In this document: positions 14,054-22,013 of the stretch, in pieces
How the letters are laid out: each line of letters opens with the position of its first letter
Position numbering within the stretch: the first letter of the stretch is position 1
Virus record (IMG/VR): IMGVR_UViG_3300046000_004279
Span: 46,889-110,888 of that record
DNA: 64,000 nucleotides
From: a virus
Reading direction: 5' to 3' (one strand)
Notes under the pieces: generated by a model
Told to the model about the DNA's origin: nothing
Seen by the model: only the letters and a program-made list of their open reading frames with translations
Database searches by the model: none
Position numbers and translations under genes: made by a program

Positions 14054-14275
14054 ATGTTTACAGCGATAGTTTTAATGTGCACAACAGAGATGTGGTGCTA
14101 CACAATTGTTCAAGAACAAGGGTTCTACGAATCTGAGAAGCAGTGTGTTGCAGCGATTGAAGAGTTGCTAACCAATGAAGAGTTTGATCCTGTGTATCGT
14201 TTTTACGAAGAAGGTCAAACGTTCGATGTGTACAGTTCAGAATGCGTTGAGTGGAAATTCTCGCGACCAACATAA
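14054..14275 (+). CDS. hypothetical small cysteine-containing protein
   Basis: The 73-residue protein starts with a short hydrophobic segment (MFTAIVLMC) and has four cysteines, two in CTTEMWC. It could be membrane-anchored or exported with disulphides. ATG 14054 has AAGGA 6 nt upstream, better than the GTG 3 nt earlier. It is the only gene between two promoters. Not recognised. Confidence 0.65.
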   Translation: MFTAIVLMCTTEMWCYTIVQEQGFYESEKQCVAAIEELLTNEEFDPVYRFYEEGQTFDVYSSECVEWKFSRPT

Positions 14276-14281
14276 AACCTC

Positions 14282-14310
14282 TTGCCTTTCTGATCTAGAT
14301 ACTCTATAAT
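14282..14310 (+). promoter_or_regulatory. sigma70-type promoter
   Basis: TTGCCT (14282-14287), a 17-bp spacer and a perfect TATAAT (14305-14310) lie before the gene at 14342, which has an AAAGGAATC ribosome-site region. Confidence 0.75.
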
Positions 14311-14341
14311 ATTAGTATAGAAAGGAATCATTGGTGTAATT

Positions 14342-14827
14342 ATGTTCACTGATCGTCAAGTTGAAGAAATCGTAGATCTACTCGCTGGCTTGGAAAAGAC
14401 TTCGCGTGTATATCTTGGTTGCGATTCGGTTCGTTACCGTAGAGATAATGCGAATTGGGCTCGCTACGCTACCGTTGCAATCGTTCACATGAACGGTAAG
14501 AACGGCTGCCGTGTGTTCCACACTATCTCACACGAACCAGATTACGATGCAAAGAAGAACCGTCCAAAGGTTCGTATGATGAACGAAGTTGCAAAAGTTT
14601 GTAACTTGTACAACCAACTAATCCCTTTTATTGATGAGTACAATGTTGAGATTCATCTTGACATTAATACAGACCCCAAGCACGGCTCGAACTGTGCTGC
14701 TACCGAAGCTGCTGGTTACGTTCTTGGTATGACTGGTGTTGAACCTAAGCTCAAGCCAGAAAGCTGGGCTGCTAGCTTTGGTGCAGACGGTATCGTACAT
14801 GGTCGTGGTATTAGAGAGGAAGCATAA
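14342..14827 (+). CDS. YkuK/DUF458-type RNase H-like protein
   Basis: The 161-residue protein has the family's N-terminal YLGCDSVR (acidic residue on the first RNase H strand), a central HLDIN segment, and the C-terminal KPESWAASFGADGIVHG block. DUF458 proteins are predicted RNase H-fold nucleases of unclear substrate. Here one might process phage or host RNA or hybrids, but this is inference. Its last A is shared with the ATG of the next gene (TAATG), so the two are coupled. Confidence 0.8.
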   Translation: MFTDRQVEEIVDLLAGLEKTSRVYLGCDSVRYRRDNANWARYATVAIVHMNGKNGCRVFHTISHEPDYDAKKNRPKVRMMNEVAKVCNLYNQLIPFIDEYNVEIHLDINTDPKHGSNCAATEAAGYVLGMTGVEPKLKPESWAASFGADGIVHGRGIREEA

Positions 14828-15585
14828 TGAAGGTTGTACTGGTCACTGGTGGATTTGATCCTATTCATAGTGGACATATCGAGTACTTTAAGGAAGCTGC
14901 TCAACACGGTGACTTGGTAGTTGTTGGGTTAAACTCAGATGAATGGCTGACTCGTAAGAAAGGTCAGCCATTTATGTCTTTTGCTGAACGCAAAGCTGTT
15001 ATTGAAACTTTGTGGATGGTTGATGAAGTAATTGCATTTGATGATACAGATAACACCGCTTGTAAAGCTATTGAGTATCTTCTTGAAGATCCTAACATTT
15101 CAATTATATTTGCCAATGGTGGAGATCGTACAAACACATCAACGCCTGAGTACGAACGATTCAAAGATAACCCTCGTGTCGAGTTTGCGTGGGGTGTTGG
15201 TGGTCGAGATAAGAAGAACAGCTCAAGTTGGGTTCTAGATAACTGGAAGAACGCTAAAACAATCCGACCGTGGGGTTGGTATCGTGTTCTTGATGATAAA
15301 GATGGATACAAAGTCAAAGAGCTTGTAATCCAGCCTAGCCAAAGTCTATCTGACCAGCGACATATGCTACGTAATGAGTACTGGTATGTCCTAAGTGGCT
15401 GTTGTAAAATTGATATAGAGTCGCTACACTTTAGAAAGACGTTCGAGCTCTATCAGCTTAGTGAGGGGTTGGATATTCCTGTGAACACGTGGCATAGAGC
15501 ATATAACGATACAGACAAACCTTGCCATATTCTTGAGGTGCAGTTTGGATCAAAATGTGTTGAAGATGATATTGAAAGGAGATAA
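14827..15585 (+). CDS. cytidylyltransferase-like / cupin fusion protein
   Basis: The 252-residue protein has an N-terminal nucleotidyltransferase domain (1-140) with the GGFDPIHSGH motif (T/H-x-G-H type) and FANGGDR, like glycerol-3-phosphate or heptose-phosphate cytidylyl/adenylyltransferases. A C-terminal cupin (150-245) follows, with RPWGWYRVL and WYVLSGCCKI. This is like the cupin half of type II mannose-6-phosphate isomerases/mannose-1-phosphate guanylyltransferases. The fusion suggests activation of a sugar or polyol phosphate. It is unlike ordinary NadR/NMN enzymes. Metal ligands of the cupin look incomplete. Pathway partners could be the glycan genes elsewhere in the phage. Confidence 0.78.
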   Translation: MKVVLVTGGFDPIHSGHIEYFKEAAQHGDLVVVGLNSDEWLTRKKGQPFMSFAERKAVIETLWMVDEVIAFDDTDNTACKAIEYLLEDPNISIIFANGGDRTNTSTPEYERFKDNPRVEFAWGVGGRDKKNSSSWVLDNWKNAKTIRPWGWYRVLDDKDGYKVKELVIQPSQSLSDQRHMLRNEYWYVLSGCCKIDIESLHFRKTFELYQLSEGLDIPVNTWHRAYNDTDKPCHILEVQFGSKCVEDDIERR

Positions 15586-15587
15586 CA

Positions 15588-15827
15588 ATGGCTAATATAG
15601 ATGTAACCGTTGACATTGACATTGAAGACTATCTTGATGAGGTTGATGATCAGGATCTTGCTGATGAACTATCAAGTCGTGGATGGTTTGTTGGCGAGAC
15701 TAAAGATTGGTCACCGCCAAACGAAGAGTTGACTTATGAAGAGATAAATGTTATACTTGAACTGTTCCAAATGGCTTTGCCTGGAACGATTCGTTATGAA
15801 ATCTATGAGAAGTTGAGAAAGCGATGA
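15588..15827 (+). CDS. hypothetical acidic protein
   Basis: The 79-residue protein is very acidic in its first half (IDIEDYLDEVDDQDLADEL) and basic at the end. GAAAGGAGATAAC provides a strong ribosome site, and it begins 3 nt after the fusion gene. It overlaps the next gene by 4 nt (ATGA). Not recognised. Confidence 0.7.
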   Translation: MANIDVTVDIDIEDYLDEVDDQDLADELSSRGWFVGETKDWSPPNEELTYEEINVILELFQMALPGTIRYEIYEKLRKR

Positions 15828-16258
15828 ACATTGCCCACCACCCCTTGTTTAACACTACCACCATTGCCGAATATTATTCAGAAATTGATGGTGTTCCTGT
15901 AAAATATGTCTGCACCTCTGCATTAACCAGTGATGCTAACTGGGCCGTAGACATCTTCTATCGTGAAACGCCACATCCCAAACATGGTAACCGATACTTT
16001 GGTATCTACAAGGATTCATACAATCTTGTTATGATTTGTAATGCTGATAAGATTGAGGATCTTAGGTTTAGTATGATTGAAGGGCCCAGTGGTTGGGAAT
16101 ACTCTCAACACCGTCATGATTATCGGCAAGTTGGTCAGGCTGCTATTGATGGTGGTCGTTCATATGTTAGATTGGTTGGCTATGGCAATGCTCAGATAAA
16201 AGTCGAAGTTATGAAGGTCAAAGATGGACAATTTGTGAAAGTTGCACATGAGGCATGA
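15824..16258 (+). CDS. hypothetical phage protein
   Basis: The 144-residue protein is not recognised. It looks like a beta-rich fold with many aromatic residues, and no catalytic motif is evident. It starts on an ATGA overlap with the upstream gene and overlaps the next small gene by 11 nt. Its place in a dense run of small genes suggests an early or middle accessory role. Confidence 0.7.
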   Translation: MNIAHHPLFNTTTIAEYYSEIDGVPVKYVCTSALTSDANWAVDIFYRETPHPKHGNRYFGIYKDSYNLVMICNADKIEDLRFSMIEGPSGWEYSQHRHDYRQVGQAAIDGGRSYVRLVGYGNAQIKVEVMKVKDGQFVKVAHEA

Positions 16259-16433
16259 AGTGCTCATTCCACAACCACTCTCAGACTGGGTCTGTTACCT
16301 CAGTGGTGATCCATCTAAACCTATGGGTTCGGTGACGTACAGACCGCCTAAAGACAGAGAACCAAAATGGTTCAATAGAAAAATGCAGGAATTCTTTTTT
16401 GGAATTAAATGGTATAAACATGAAAAAAGATAA
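16248..16433 (+). CDS. hypothetical small basic protein
   Basis: The 61-residue protein is basic at its C-terminus (KWFNRKMQEFFFGIKWYKHEKR region) and rich in Trp and Phe. ATG 16248 is preferred over the TTG two codons earlier. It overlaps both neighbouring genes. Function unknown. Confidence 0.55.
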   Translation: MRHEVLIPQPLSDWVCYLSGDPSKPMGSVTYRPPKDREPKWFNRKMQEFFFGIKWYKHEKR

Positions 16434-17592
16434 TATCACAGAAACATCACAGGATTACTACAACAAGATAATCACAACACTTAATAATCCTCTCAATCTT
16501 ACTAAAGAACTGGTAGAACAAATGCCAGAACCTAAGGAATATCCAAATTCTAAATTTGTTGAGAGAGTGATAGTTCCACGTTCTTTGGTTAATTATGACA
16601 GATCAAAACAACCTAGGGATAAACTTAACGATAAAAAACACTTACAAGATCTCAAGAACGATTATGAGGTTTATGGTATTCGAACGGAAAAATATCCACC
16701 TATTGTTAAGAAATCAACTGACAGCACAAATGAACATCTTCTAGAAGGTGTTGGAGGGTGGCATCGTAACGAAACTCTGTCACAAATTGACCAAGAGTTT
16801 TATGTCTATGACATCTACAAGTTCGATTCTCCTTGGGCAGAACGTGTCGTGAGGAATGGATCTAACTGGTCAACTGGGCCCGCCAAGACACAGTCTCGAA
16901 ATGACTACATAAAAGAGATTTGTAATGCTGTAGAAGCTGGTGAAATTTCATCTGATGAAGAATCTATTGATAAAGCAATCGAAGAAATTGCAGCAGATAC
17001 TACAGCAAAAACCCGTAGATTTATCAAGAAAGAAGTAATTGCAAATACTCAAGTAATTGCTAACTTCCGTACATATAATCCTGAAGGTGGTCTGAAATCC
17101 AATAACTCAGTTAAATACTTCTGCCATGAACAAGGTATTCCTTTTGCTGGTACAGAGGGTCGTACTGACCAAGAGGTGATTGAGCAAGGTTGTATTATTT
17201 ACTTCGCATCAAATACCAACAACTTCTCTACATGGGGCCGAGGTTGGTTCAATGCTGCTAAGTATGGTGTACCCATCATAATTTTTGCATATCTTGAAGA
17301 AAGAGCTGGTGACATTATTAAAGCACGAGAAGAAAAACTGAATGAGTTCATCAAACTGAAACAAATGTGGGTTTCTGAAATCTTCAAAGTTGCTAGTGTG
17401 GATAATACTGGAGAAGACCACTATTTCCCCATTAAATTGGGCGGATTTCTTCCTCAGAATATTATGCCTGACAATGTAAACCGTGGGTTACCTACTGAAA
17501 CAACACTAGTCGATGTTGAAGGTAACACTATCGAGTTTAACCCTGAGATGCGATGCTTGTCTGAAAGTAGTAATATTGGAGGCGTCAAATGA
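16420..17592 (+). CDS. ParB-N-like domain protein (tentative)
   Basis: The 390-residue protein has, at about 45-125, a segment resembling ParB/sulfiredoxin-fold nuclease-like domains. It has a VPRSLV strand and then LLEGVGGWHRNET, comparable to the ParB GxGxHR box. A helical region with an acidic patch follows, and the C-terminal part contains FASNTNNFSTWGRG. ATG 16420 (MKKDNITETS) is the natural start; the longer frame begins at TTG. It overlaps the previous gene by 14 nt. Such domains occur in phage nucleases and partition-like or DNA-modification proteins. Assignment is uncertain. Confidence 0.5.
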   Translation: MKKDNITETSQDYYNKIITTLNNPLNLTKELVEQMPEPKEYPNSKFVERVIVPRSLVNYDRSKQPRDKLNDKKHLQDLKNDYEVYGIRTEKYPPIVKKSTDSTNEHLLEGVGGWHRNETLSQIDQEFYVYDIYKFDSPWAERVVRNGSNWSTGPAKTQSRNDYIKEICNAVEAGEISSDEESIDKAIEEIAADTTAKTRRFIKKEVIANTQVIANFRTYNPEGGLKSNNSVKYFCHEQGIPFAGTEGRTDQEVIEQGCIIYFASNTNNFSTWGRGWFNAAKYGVPIIIFAYLEERAGDIIKAREEKLNEFIKLKQMWVSEIFKVASVDNTGEDHYFPIKLGGFLPQNIMPDNVNRGLPTETTLVDVEGNTIEFNPEMRCLSESSNIGGVK

Positions 17593-17619
17593 AAGTCAAA
17601 GACGGGATATTAGTGGGAG

Positions 17620-18102
17620 TTGCATGGAATGACGTTTGAAGAATGGTTTGATGAACAAGAAGGCGCCGGAACACGGCGTGATAGATTTATTGACGATTTT
17701 GTTTTCTGCCATCCTTTTTTAGGTAGAGGCAAAGATTGGTTGCACGCTGCATACAATGCTGGGGTCAGAGAGGGGTCTAAACAACCTGTTCCTTTAACTG
17801 TTACGACAGTACCACACATTAAATACCCAACCCAAGATAACCCGTTTCCGTATCCTCAGCCGTTGCCCACTCCATTCCCTCGACCTATGCCTACCACACC
17901 ACCTACGCAACCTGTATGGCCTGGCGTTGTAAGCTGCTCAAAGTGCGGCATTAATTTGGGGGGTGTAATGGGTTATGTTTGCTGTGATCAAGCGTGCCCA
18001 ACCTTTAGGAACGTATGGAGTGGTGGGATCAGTGGTACAATCACTTCGGGGGACACAGGTCCTTATTTTGGTGGTAGTAGCAATCTTGGAAGCGGCAAAT
18101 GA
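17620..18102 (+). CDS. hypothetical protein with proline-rich linker and zinc-finger-like C-terminus
   Basis: The 160-residue protein has an N-terminal helical domain (1-60), a proline-rich stretch with repeated P-x-P (about 66-104), and CSKCGINLGGVMGYVCC followed by a further cysteine. The C-x2-C...C-C-x3-C pattern could bind zinc. The C-terminal tail is Gly/Ser-rich. GGAG precedes the ATG, and the gene ends on an ATGA overlap with the next. Similar linker and finger layouts occur in phage adaptor proteins, but I do not recognise this one. Confidence 0.65.
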   Translation: MHGMTFEEWFDEQEGAGTRRDRFIDDFVFCHPFLGRGKDWLHAAYNAGVREGSKQPVPLTVTTVPHIKYPTQDNPFPYPQPLPTPFPRPMPTTPPTQPVWPGVVSCSKCGINLGGVMGYVCCDQACPTFRNVWSGGISGTITSGDTGPYFGGSSNLGSGK

Positions 18103-18638
18103 AAGTATACATCGGGCCATATCGTCGGCATTGGTACAGTCATATCCATTATGATTATATGAACAAAAAGTATAATCACGATTGGACTGACAGCACCACC
18201 ACTTTTGAACACCTACTAGAGAAGTATGAAAACTTCTTGGATTGGATCTACAACAATACAATCAACAGGGTCTTTGATCTGCTTAAAGAACAAAAGATCA
18301 AGATACGCATCGATGACTATGACCTTTGGAGCATGGATGACACTCTTGCTCTTATCATTTCACCTATGTTGAAGAAGCTCAAAGAACAGAAGCACGGGTC
18401 ATCTTATGTTGACAATGACGATGTTCCACCAGATTTGCGGCATCCTGTCACTGATGATCCAGACCACGACAGCTTGATTGAGAAGCGTTGGGCTTATGTG
18501 ATTGACGAGATGATTTGGTCATTTGATCGAAAAATTAAAAATGACTACTTGTACGATGAATCATACAAAGAAGGTCAAATGCGTATGAGCAACGGCTTCC
18601 GTTTGTTTGGAAAATATTACGAATCTTTGTGGGATTAA
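18099..18638 (+). CDS. conserved hypothetical phage protein
   Basis: The 179-residue protein begins MKVYIGPYRRHWYSH and is rich in W, Y, D and K, with mixed helices. Its opening looks familiar from uncharacterised proteins of marine myoviruses, but I know no function. No cysteine motif or membrane segment is present. It starts on an ATGA overlap. Confidence 0.72.
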   Translation: MKVYIGPYRRHWYSHIHYDYMNKKYNHDWTDSTTTFEHLLEKYENFLDWIYNNTINRVFDLLKEQKIKIRIDDYDLWSMDDTLALIISPMLKKLKEQKHGSSYVDNDDVPPDLRHPVTDDPDHDSLIEKRWAYVIDEMIWSFDRKIKNDYLYDESYKEGQMRMSNGFRLFGKYYESLWD

Positions 18639-18671
18639 CTATTATGAAAATGGCAATGAGGTAAAATACGA

Positions 18672-19232
18672 ATGATCAAAGGCGACTTCACACATTGTAC
18701 ATCTTTGCAACAGTTCTACGACGAGATCGTAGCTGTTCAGAAAGAAGCTCATGGCCAGCTATACACGTCTCACCACGCTGATCTAATTGATCTTATGACG
18801 CAATGTAAAACTTATAAAGAGTTGGGAATCAACCAAGGGGCAACTGCAGCGGCTGTGATGTTGCAGGCTCCAAAGTATATCGAGCTTATCGATATTACAC
18901 TGACCAACTTTAACGAAAACTTACATTTGTTTGAACAGTTTGCTCAAGATAACGATGTTATTCTATCAGTAAAAGAGATTGGTTCAACAGATCCAGAGTT
19001 AGAGATCACTGAGTGTGATTTGTTGTTTGTTGACAGTTTGCATCATGGCTGGCATGTTGAGCAAGAGTTAATTCTGCATGCCCCCATGACAAACAAGTAC
19101 ATTGTTATTCACGATACTGATGATAGACCAATGAACCACGCAGTTGCTTTGAAAGTGCTGATGCCATTGGGTTGGAAAGAAGTAAAACGTGACACTCGTG
19201 GGTTTGGTCATTCTATCTTTAAAAGGGTTTAA
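18672..19232 (+). CDS. class I SAM-dependent methyltransferase-like protein
   Basis: The 186-residue protein has a Rossmann-like order: a first loop at YKELGINQGATAAAVML, an acidic strand end ELIDITL, and DLLFVDSLHHGWHVEQEL followed by YIVIHDTDD. This resembles the methyltransferase_24/CmcI-like group, which often O-methylates sugars or small molecules. It is short for the group. GAGG lies before the ATG. It stands between unrelated small genes; substrate unknown. Confidence 0.72.
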   Translation: MIKGDFTHCTSLQQFYDEIVAVQKEAHGQLYTSHHADLIDLMTQCKTYKELGINQGATAAAVMLQAPKYIELIDITLTNFNENLHLFEQFAQDNDVILSVKEIGSTDPELEITECDLLFVDSLHHGWHVEQELILHAPMTNKYIVIHDTDDRPMNHAVALKVLMPLGWKEVKRDTRGFGHSIFKRV

Positions 19233-19234
19233 CA

Positions 19235-19456
19235 ATGTTTAGTGTTGAACATGAGTTTGACAGTTCATCAATCACAGTTTTAGATGACAGCGGCGAACAA
19301 GAAGATGTCGCTGTTATTCTTTTTGATGATGTTGTTTACATTCGTCAATATATTGAAGACACTGACATGGCTTCAGTTATAACGATGACACCGAAAATGT
19401 TTGCAGAACTGATTGAAGCATATAATTGCAGTGATGGCTCTTTTGTGGTAAGATAA
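19235..19456 (+). CDS. hypothetical small acidic protein
   Basis: The 73-residue protein is acidic and looks like a small beta-strand domain (SSITVLDDSGEQEDVAVILFDD). It starts 3 nt after the methyltransferase-like gene, so it is probably co-transcribed. Not recognised. Confidence 0.68.
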   Translation: MFSVEHEFDSSSITVLDDSGEQEDVAVILFDDVVYIRQYIEDTDMASVITMTPKMFAELIEAYNCSDGSFVVR

Positions 19457-19459
19457 CTC

Positions 19460-19488
19460 TTGACAAACTGCTCAACGAGTGTTATGTT
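19460..19488 (+). promoter_or_regulatory. sigma70-type promoter
   Basis: TTGACA (19460-19465), a 17-bp spacer and TATGTT (19483-19488) precede the HAD gene, whose ribosome site is AGAGGAAG. Confidence 0.72.
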
Positions 19489-19514
19489 AAAGGTGATACT
19501 TTAGAGGAAGAAAA

Positions 19515-19958
19515 ATGCTGATTTGCTTTGATATCGATGGAACACTGGCTGATGTGAGCCACCGTGTCCACTACTGGCGTCAAAAGCCAAAGAACTGGAA
19601 TATGTTCAAGTCTGAGATGGTTAATGATGATCCGATTGAACAGATCTGCACGATTGCTCGCGAAATGGATGCCACAGGGCACCGAATCATCCTGTGCTCT
19701 GGTCGTAGTGAAGATACTCGTGAATGGACAGAAGAGTGGCTGACTGCTCAGGGAATTGAATGGTCAAAACTGTACATGCGGGCAGATAATGACTACCGCC
19801 ACGATGATATCGTCAAGAAAGAACTGCTGGATCAGATTGTTGTTGACTTTGGCAAGAAACCTGATATAGTGTTTGATGATCGTCCACGTGTCGTTAAGAT
19901 GTGGCGTGAGAATGGCGTGTTTGTCGCCGATGTGTATCAAGGAACGGAGGACTTCTAA
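19515..19958 (+). CDS. HAD-family phosphatase, PNK 3'-phosphatase-like
   Basis: The 147-residue protein has the HAD motif I DIDGTLADV with both aspartates (D6, D8), motif II in ILCSGRSEDT, a conserved lysine (KKELLDQ) and motif IV VFDDRPRVV. The order WL..QGI....YMRADNDYRHDDIVK closely follows the C-terminal phosphatase domain of T4 polynucleotide kinase (PseT), which removes 3'-phosphates from nucleic-acid ends. The kinase domain is absent. It may help repair tRNA or DNA ends together with other phage enzymes. The last base is shared with the next gene's ATG. Confidence 0.85.
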   Translation: MLICFDIDGTLADVSHRVHYWRQKPKNWNMFKSEMVNDDPIEQICTIAREMDATGHRIILCSGRSEDTREWTEEWLTAQGIEWSKLYMRADNDYRHDDIVKKELLDQIVVDFGKKPDIVFDDRPRVVKMWRENGVFVADVYQGTEDF

Positions 19959-20272
19959 TGAGTGACGATCTGATCAAGCGCAGTGATGTTTTGTCTATGA
20001 TTGACGCGTTCGAGCGTGACTTTCAGCAGTCTTGGAGAGTGCAGTTCCGCGCAGATGTAGACGCTATCCCCGAAGTAAAGGATGAACGCGCCGAAGGGGT
20101 CGAGGCCAAACTTGCCAAGGCGGCAACGTATCTGCAAAAGATCAGCCGTCATGCTAATCGGTCTTGCTCTGCAATCGCCGGCCGCGCGCTGGCTGAACTG
20201 GAGGGCGAGCCTCTTGGCGCTGAGTTTGAGGCGGTGTGGGACGCTAACAAAGGGGAGTTGTATGAGCCATGA
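19958..20272 (+). CDS. hypothetical protein in a GC-rich patch
   Basis: The 104-residue, alanine-rich, helical protein (MSDDLIKRSDVLSMI...) is coded by DNA much richer in G and C than the surroundings. It has GCC, CGC and GCG codons that are rare in neighbouring genes. It shares TAATG with the HAD gene and overlaps the next gene. Composition points to recent acquisition from a GC-richer source, perhaps a phage of an alphaproteobacterium. Function unknown. Confidence 0.7.
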   Translation: MSDDLIKRSDVLSMIDAFERDFQQSWRVQFRADVDAIPEVKDERAEGVEAKLAKAATYLQKISRHANRSCSAIAGRALAELEGEPLGAEFEAVWDANKGELYEP

Positions 20273-20541
20273 GTGACTACCGAATTGAAGCAGCCACCAA
20301 AGAGGAATGGGCTAATCGTGCTTTGGCCGCCGAAGCCAAACTCGACAAGGCGGGAATAGCCGCACTTGAGACTATACTAAATGAACGTGGCCCTGTGTTC
20401 GACGCGATGGTCGATGCCGCCGAGGATGCTGCGGGAAAGGACGTATCGTTCAACGTAGTAGTGGGTCGAGCCATCCGCGCTGCTCTCGCAGTGCTGGCTA
20501 TATATACTAGAACTGATAAAACCTCTGGATCGGAGTATTGA
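20269..20541 (+). CDS. hypothetical protein in a GC-rich patch
   Basis: The 90-residue protein opens MSDYRIEAATKEEWANRA and is a helical, alanine-rich chain with a hydrophobic run near its end (AIRAALAVLAIY). It starts at an ATGA overlap with the upstream GC-rich gene and shares its unusual composition, which returns to normal in the last 30 bp. Probably acquired together. Function unknown. Confidence 0.68.
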   Translation: MSDYRIEAATKEEWANRALAAEAKLDKAGIAALETILNERGPVFDAMVDAAEDAAGKDVSFNVVVGRAIRAALAVLAIYTRTDKTSGSEY

Positions 20542-20542
20542 T

Positions 20543-20854
20543 ATGACTAAGTATGTAATTGTAACTGCCATCTCGTCTTACCGTATGCGTTATTGCATTC
20601 CTGTTGATGAGTTGCAGAAGTTAAACACAGATGTTCCTATTGAAGGGCATGAGATTGAGTGGGCAGACGATTGTGTCACGAGCGAAGAAGTAGATGAGTT
20701 TTCGCAGATGCACATTGGTGAACAAATTATCGATACAGAGATTGTTACTGAAGAGCAGATGCTTAGTAAGTTTGATATTGATAATGACTATCTAAGTGAT
20801 TGGCCAAAAGAGAAGAAAATCGAATTCATTCGTAGTTGGAAACGTGACGGATGA
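20543..20854 (+). CDS. hypothetical acidic protein
   Basis: The 103-residue protein starts as a strand-rich domain (TKYVIVTAISSYRMRYCIPV) and becomes acidic and helical. Composition is back to the phage average. It ends on an ATGA overlap with the next gene. Not recognised. Confidence 0.7.
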   Translation: MTKYVIVTAISSYRMRYCIPVDELQKLNTDVPIEGHEIEWADDCVTSEEVDEFSQMHIGEQIIDTEIVTEEQMLSKFDIDNDYLSDWPKEKKIEFIRSWKRDG

Positions 20855-21069
20855 AAAAACAACCTCTTCAAAAAGACCTACAGGATCTTCTGACAAAGCA
20901 TGAAGTTGATAAATACACAGGTCTGCACAACTATATGATGTCCGAGCACATCGTTCGTTGGATCGAAGAGTATGTTCGAGAGCAAAATGTCGCGACTCTC
21001 TGGTCCAATGAAGAGCAGACATCATATTTTGATTACATGAAACAAAAAGAGGGCAAGAATGTCGTTTAA
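20851..21069 (+). CDS. hypothetical small protein
   Basis: The 72-residue helical protein (MKKQPLQKDLQDLLTKHEV...) starts on ATGA overlap and itself overlaps the endolysin start by 11 nt. No motif is seen. It is a candidate lysis accessory by position only. Confidence 0.65.
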   Translation: MKKQPLQKDLQDLLTKHEVDKYTGLHNYMMSEHIVRWIEEYVREQNVATLWSNEEQTSYFDYMKQKEGKNVV

Positions 21070-21922
21070 CCTAACACTGGAGCACGTTAGTGCTATTCTA
21101 AAAGGCAACAAAGAAGTTGAAGCATGGCACAAGGCCATGGCTAAGGTATTGCCAAAGTATAAAATTGATACACCAGAACGTATTGCAGGATTCTTGGCTC
21201 AATGTGGCCATGAGTCAAATAATTTCACTGTGCTCGAGGAGAACCTGCACTATCGCGCCGAGACGCTCGACAAGATCTTCCCAAAGTACTTTGTAAAAGC
21301 TGGGCGTAAAGCAGCAGACTATGCAAAGCAACCTGAAAAGATTGCTAACATTGTTTACGGTGGTCGTATGGGCAACACTCAACCTGGTGACGGATACTTG
21401 TTCCGTGGTCGAGGCGTAATTCAGTTGACTGGCCGTGACAACTACACCAACTTTGGCAAGACTCTAAACAAGTCTGCCGAAGAAGTTGCTAGTTACGTTA
21501 CATCCAAAGAAGGTGCAATCGAGTCAGCATGTTGGTATTGGAACAGTCGTAACATCAATAAAGCAGCTGATGCGAGCGACATTGTTGCAATGACGAAGTT
21601 GATTAATGGCGGCACAATCGGCCTAGAAGATCGTAAGAAACACTACGAACACGCTCTTACAGTACTTACAGGTAAAGAGGTACATCAAGCCACACCATCA
21701 ACTGAATCAGTTGTTCCTACCGCATCTGGCGCAGTCTCACGGGTACTTAAAGTGGGTTCACGCGGTGCACAAGTCAAGAAGTTGCAAGAAGCTCTGAGTC
21801 TTGAAGCCGATGGTGTGTTTGGAAACGGTACAGAATCAGCTTTGAAAACATGGCAAGAAGCAAATGGTTTGACCGCTGATGGTGTTGCTGGTCCAGCGAC
21901 TCTTGCTAAACTGTTGAAATAA
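21059..21922 (+). CDS. endolysin: GH19 chitinase-like domain plus peptidoglycan-binding domain
   Basis: The 287-residue protein has an N-terminal GH19 domain (1-205) with CGHESNNF and EENLHYRAETL carrying the catalytic glutamates, and FRGRGVIQLTGRDNY. A C-terminal PG_binding_1 domain follows (about 227-287, GSRGAQVKKLQEAL and DGVFGNGTESALKTWQ). It would cut the glycan strands of peptidoglycan at lysis. There is no signal peptide, so a holin is needed; none is recognised nearby. The ATG lies in the end of the preceding gene, with GAGGGCAAGA upstream. Confidence 0.93.
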   Translation: MSFNLTLEHVSAILKGNKEVEAWHKAMAKVLPKYKIDTPERIAGFLAQCGHESNNFTVLEENLHYRAETLDKIFPKYFVKAGRKAADYAKQPEKIANIVYGGRMGNTQPGDGYLFRGRGVIQLTGRDNYTNFGKTLNKSAEEVASYVTSKEGAIESACWYWNSRNINKAADASDIVAMTKLINGGTIGLEDRKKHYEHALTVLTGKEVHQATPSTESVVPTASGAVSRVLKVGSRGAQVKKLQEALSLEADGVFGNGTESALKTWQEANGLTADGVAGPATLAKLLK

Positions 21923-21949
21923 AACAAATCTTTTTTTCAAAATAATAAA

Positions 21950-21986
21950 AATGGCTATTGACATTCGTGTTGATAGCCATTATATT
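21950..21986 (+). promoter_or_regulatory. promoter with overlapping inverted repeat
   Basis: TTGACA (21958-21963), a 17-bp spacer and TATATT (21981-21986) form a sigma70-type promoter. A perfect 9-bp inverted repeat, AATGGCTAT (21950-21958) and ATAGCCATT (21973-21981), brackets the -35 box and spacer and touches the -10. This is the layout of a repressor operator, or it is a hairpin at the endolysin 3' end. Confidence 0.72.
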
Positions 21987-22013
21987 ATGTGTATGAGTAA
22001 TGGAGAACAGACA

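Noticed and set aside
13974-14054. A 26-codon basic open frame before 14054
   Set aside because: It begins inside the promoter spacer and covers the -10 box, so the promoter's own transcript would not include its start.
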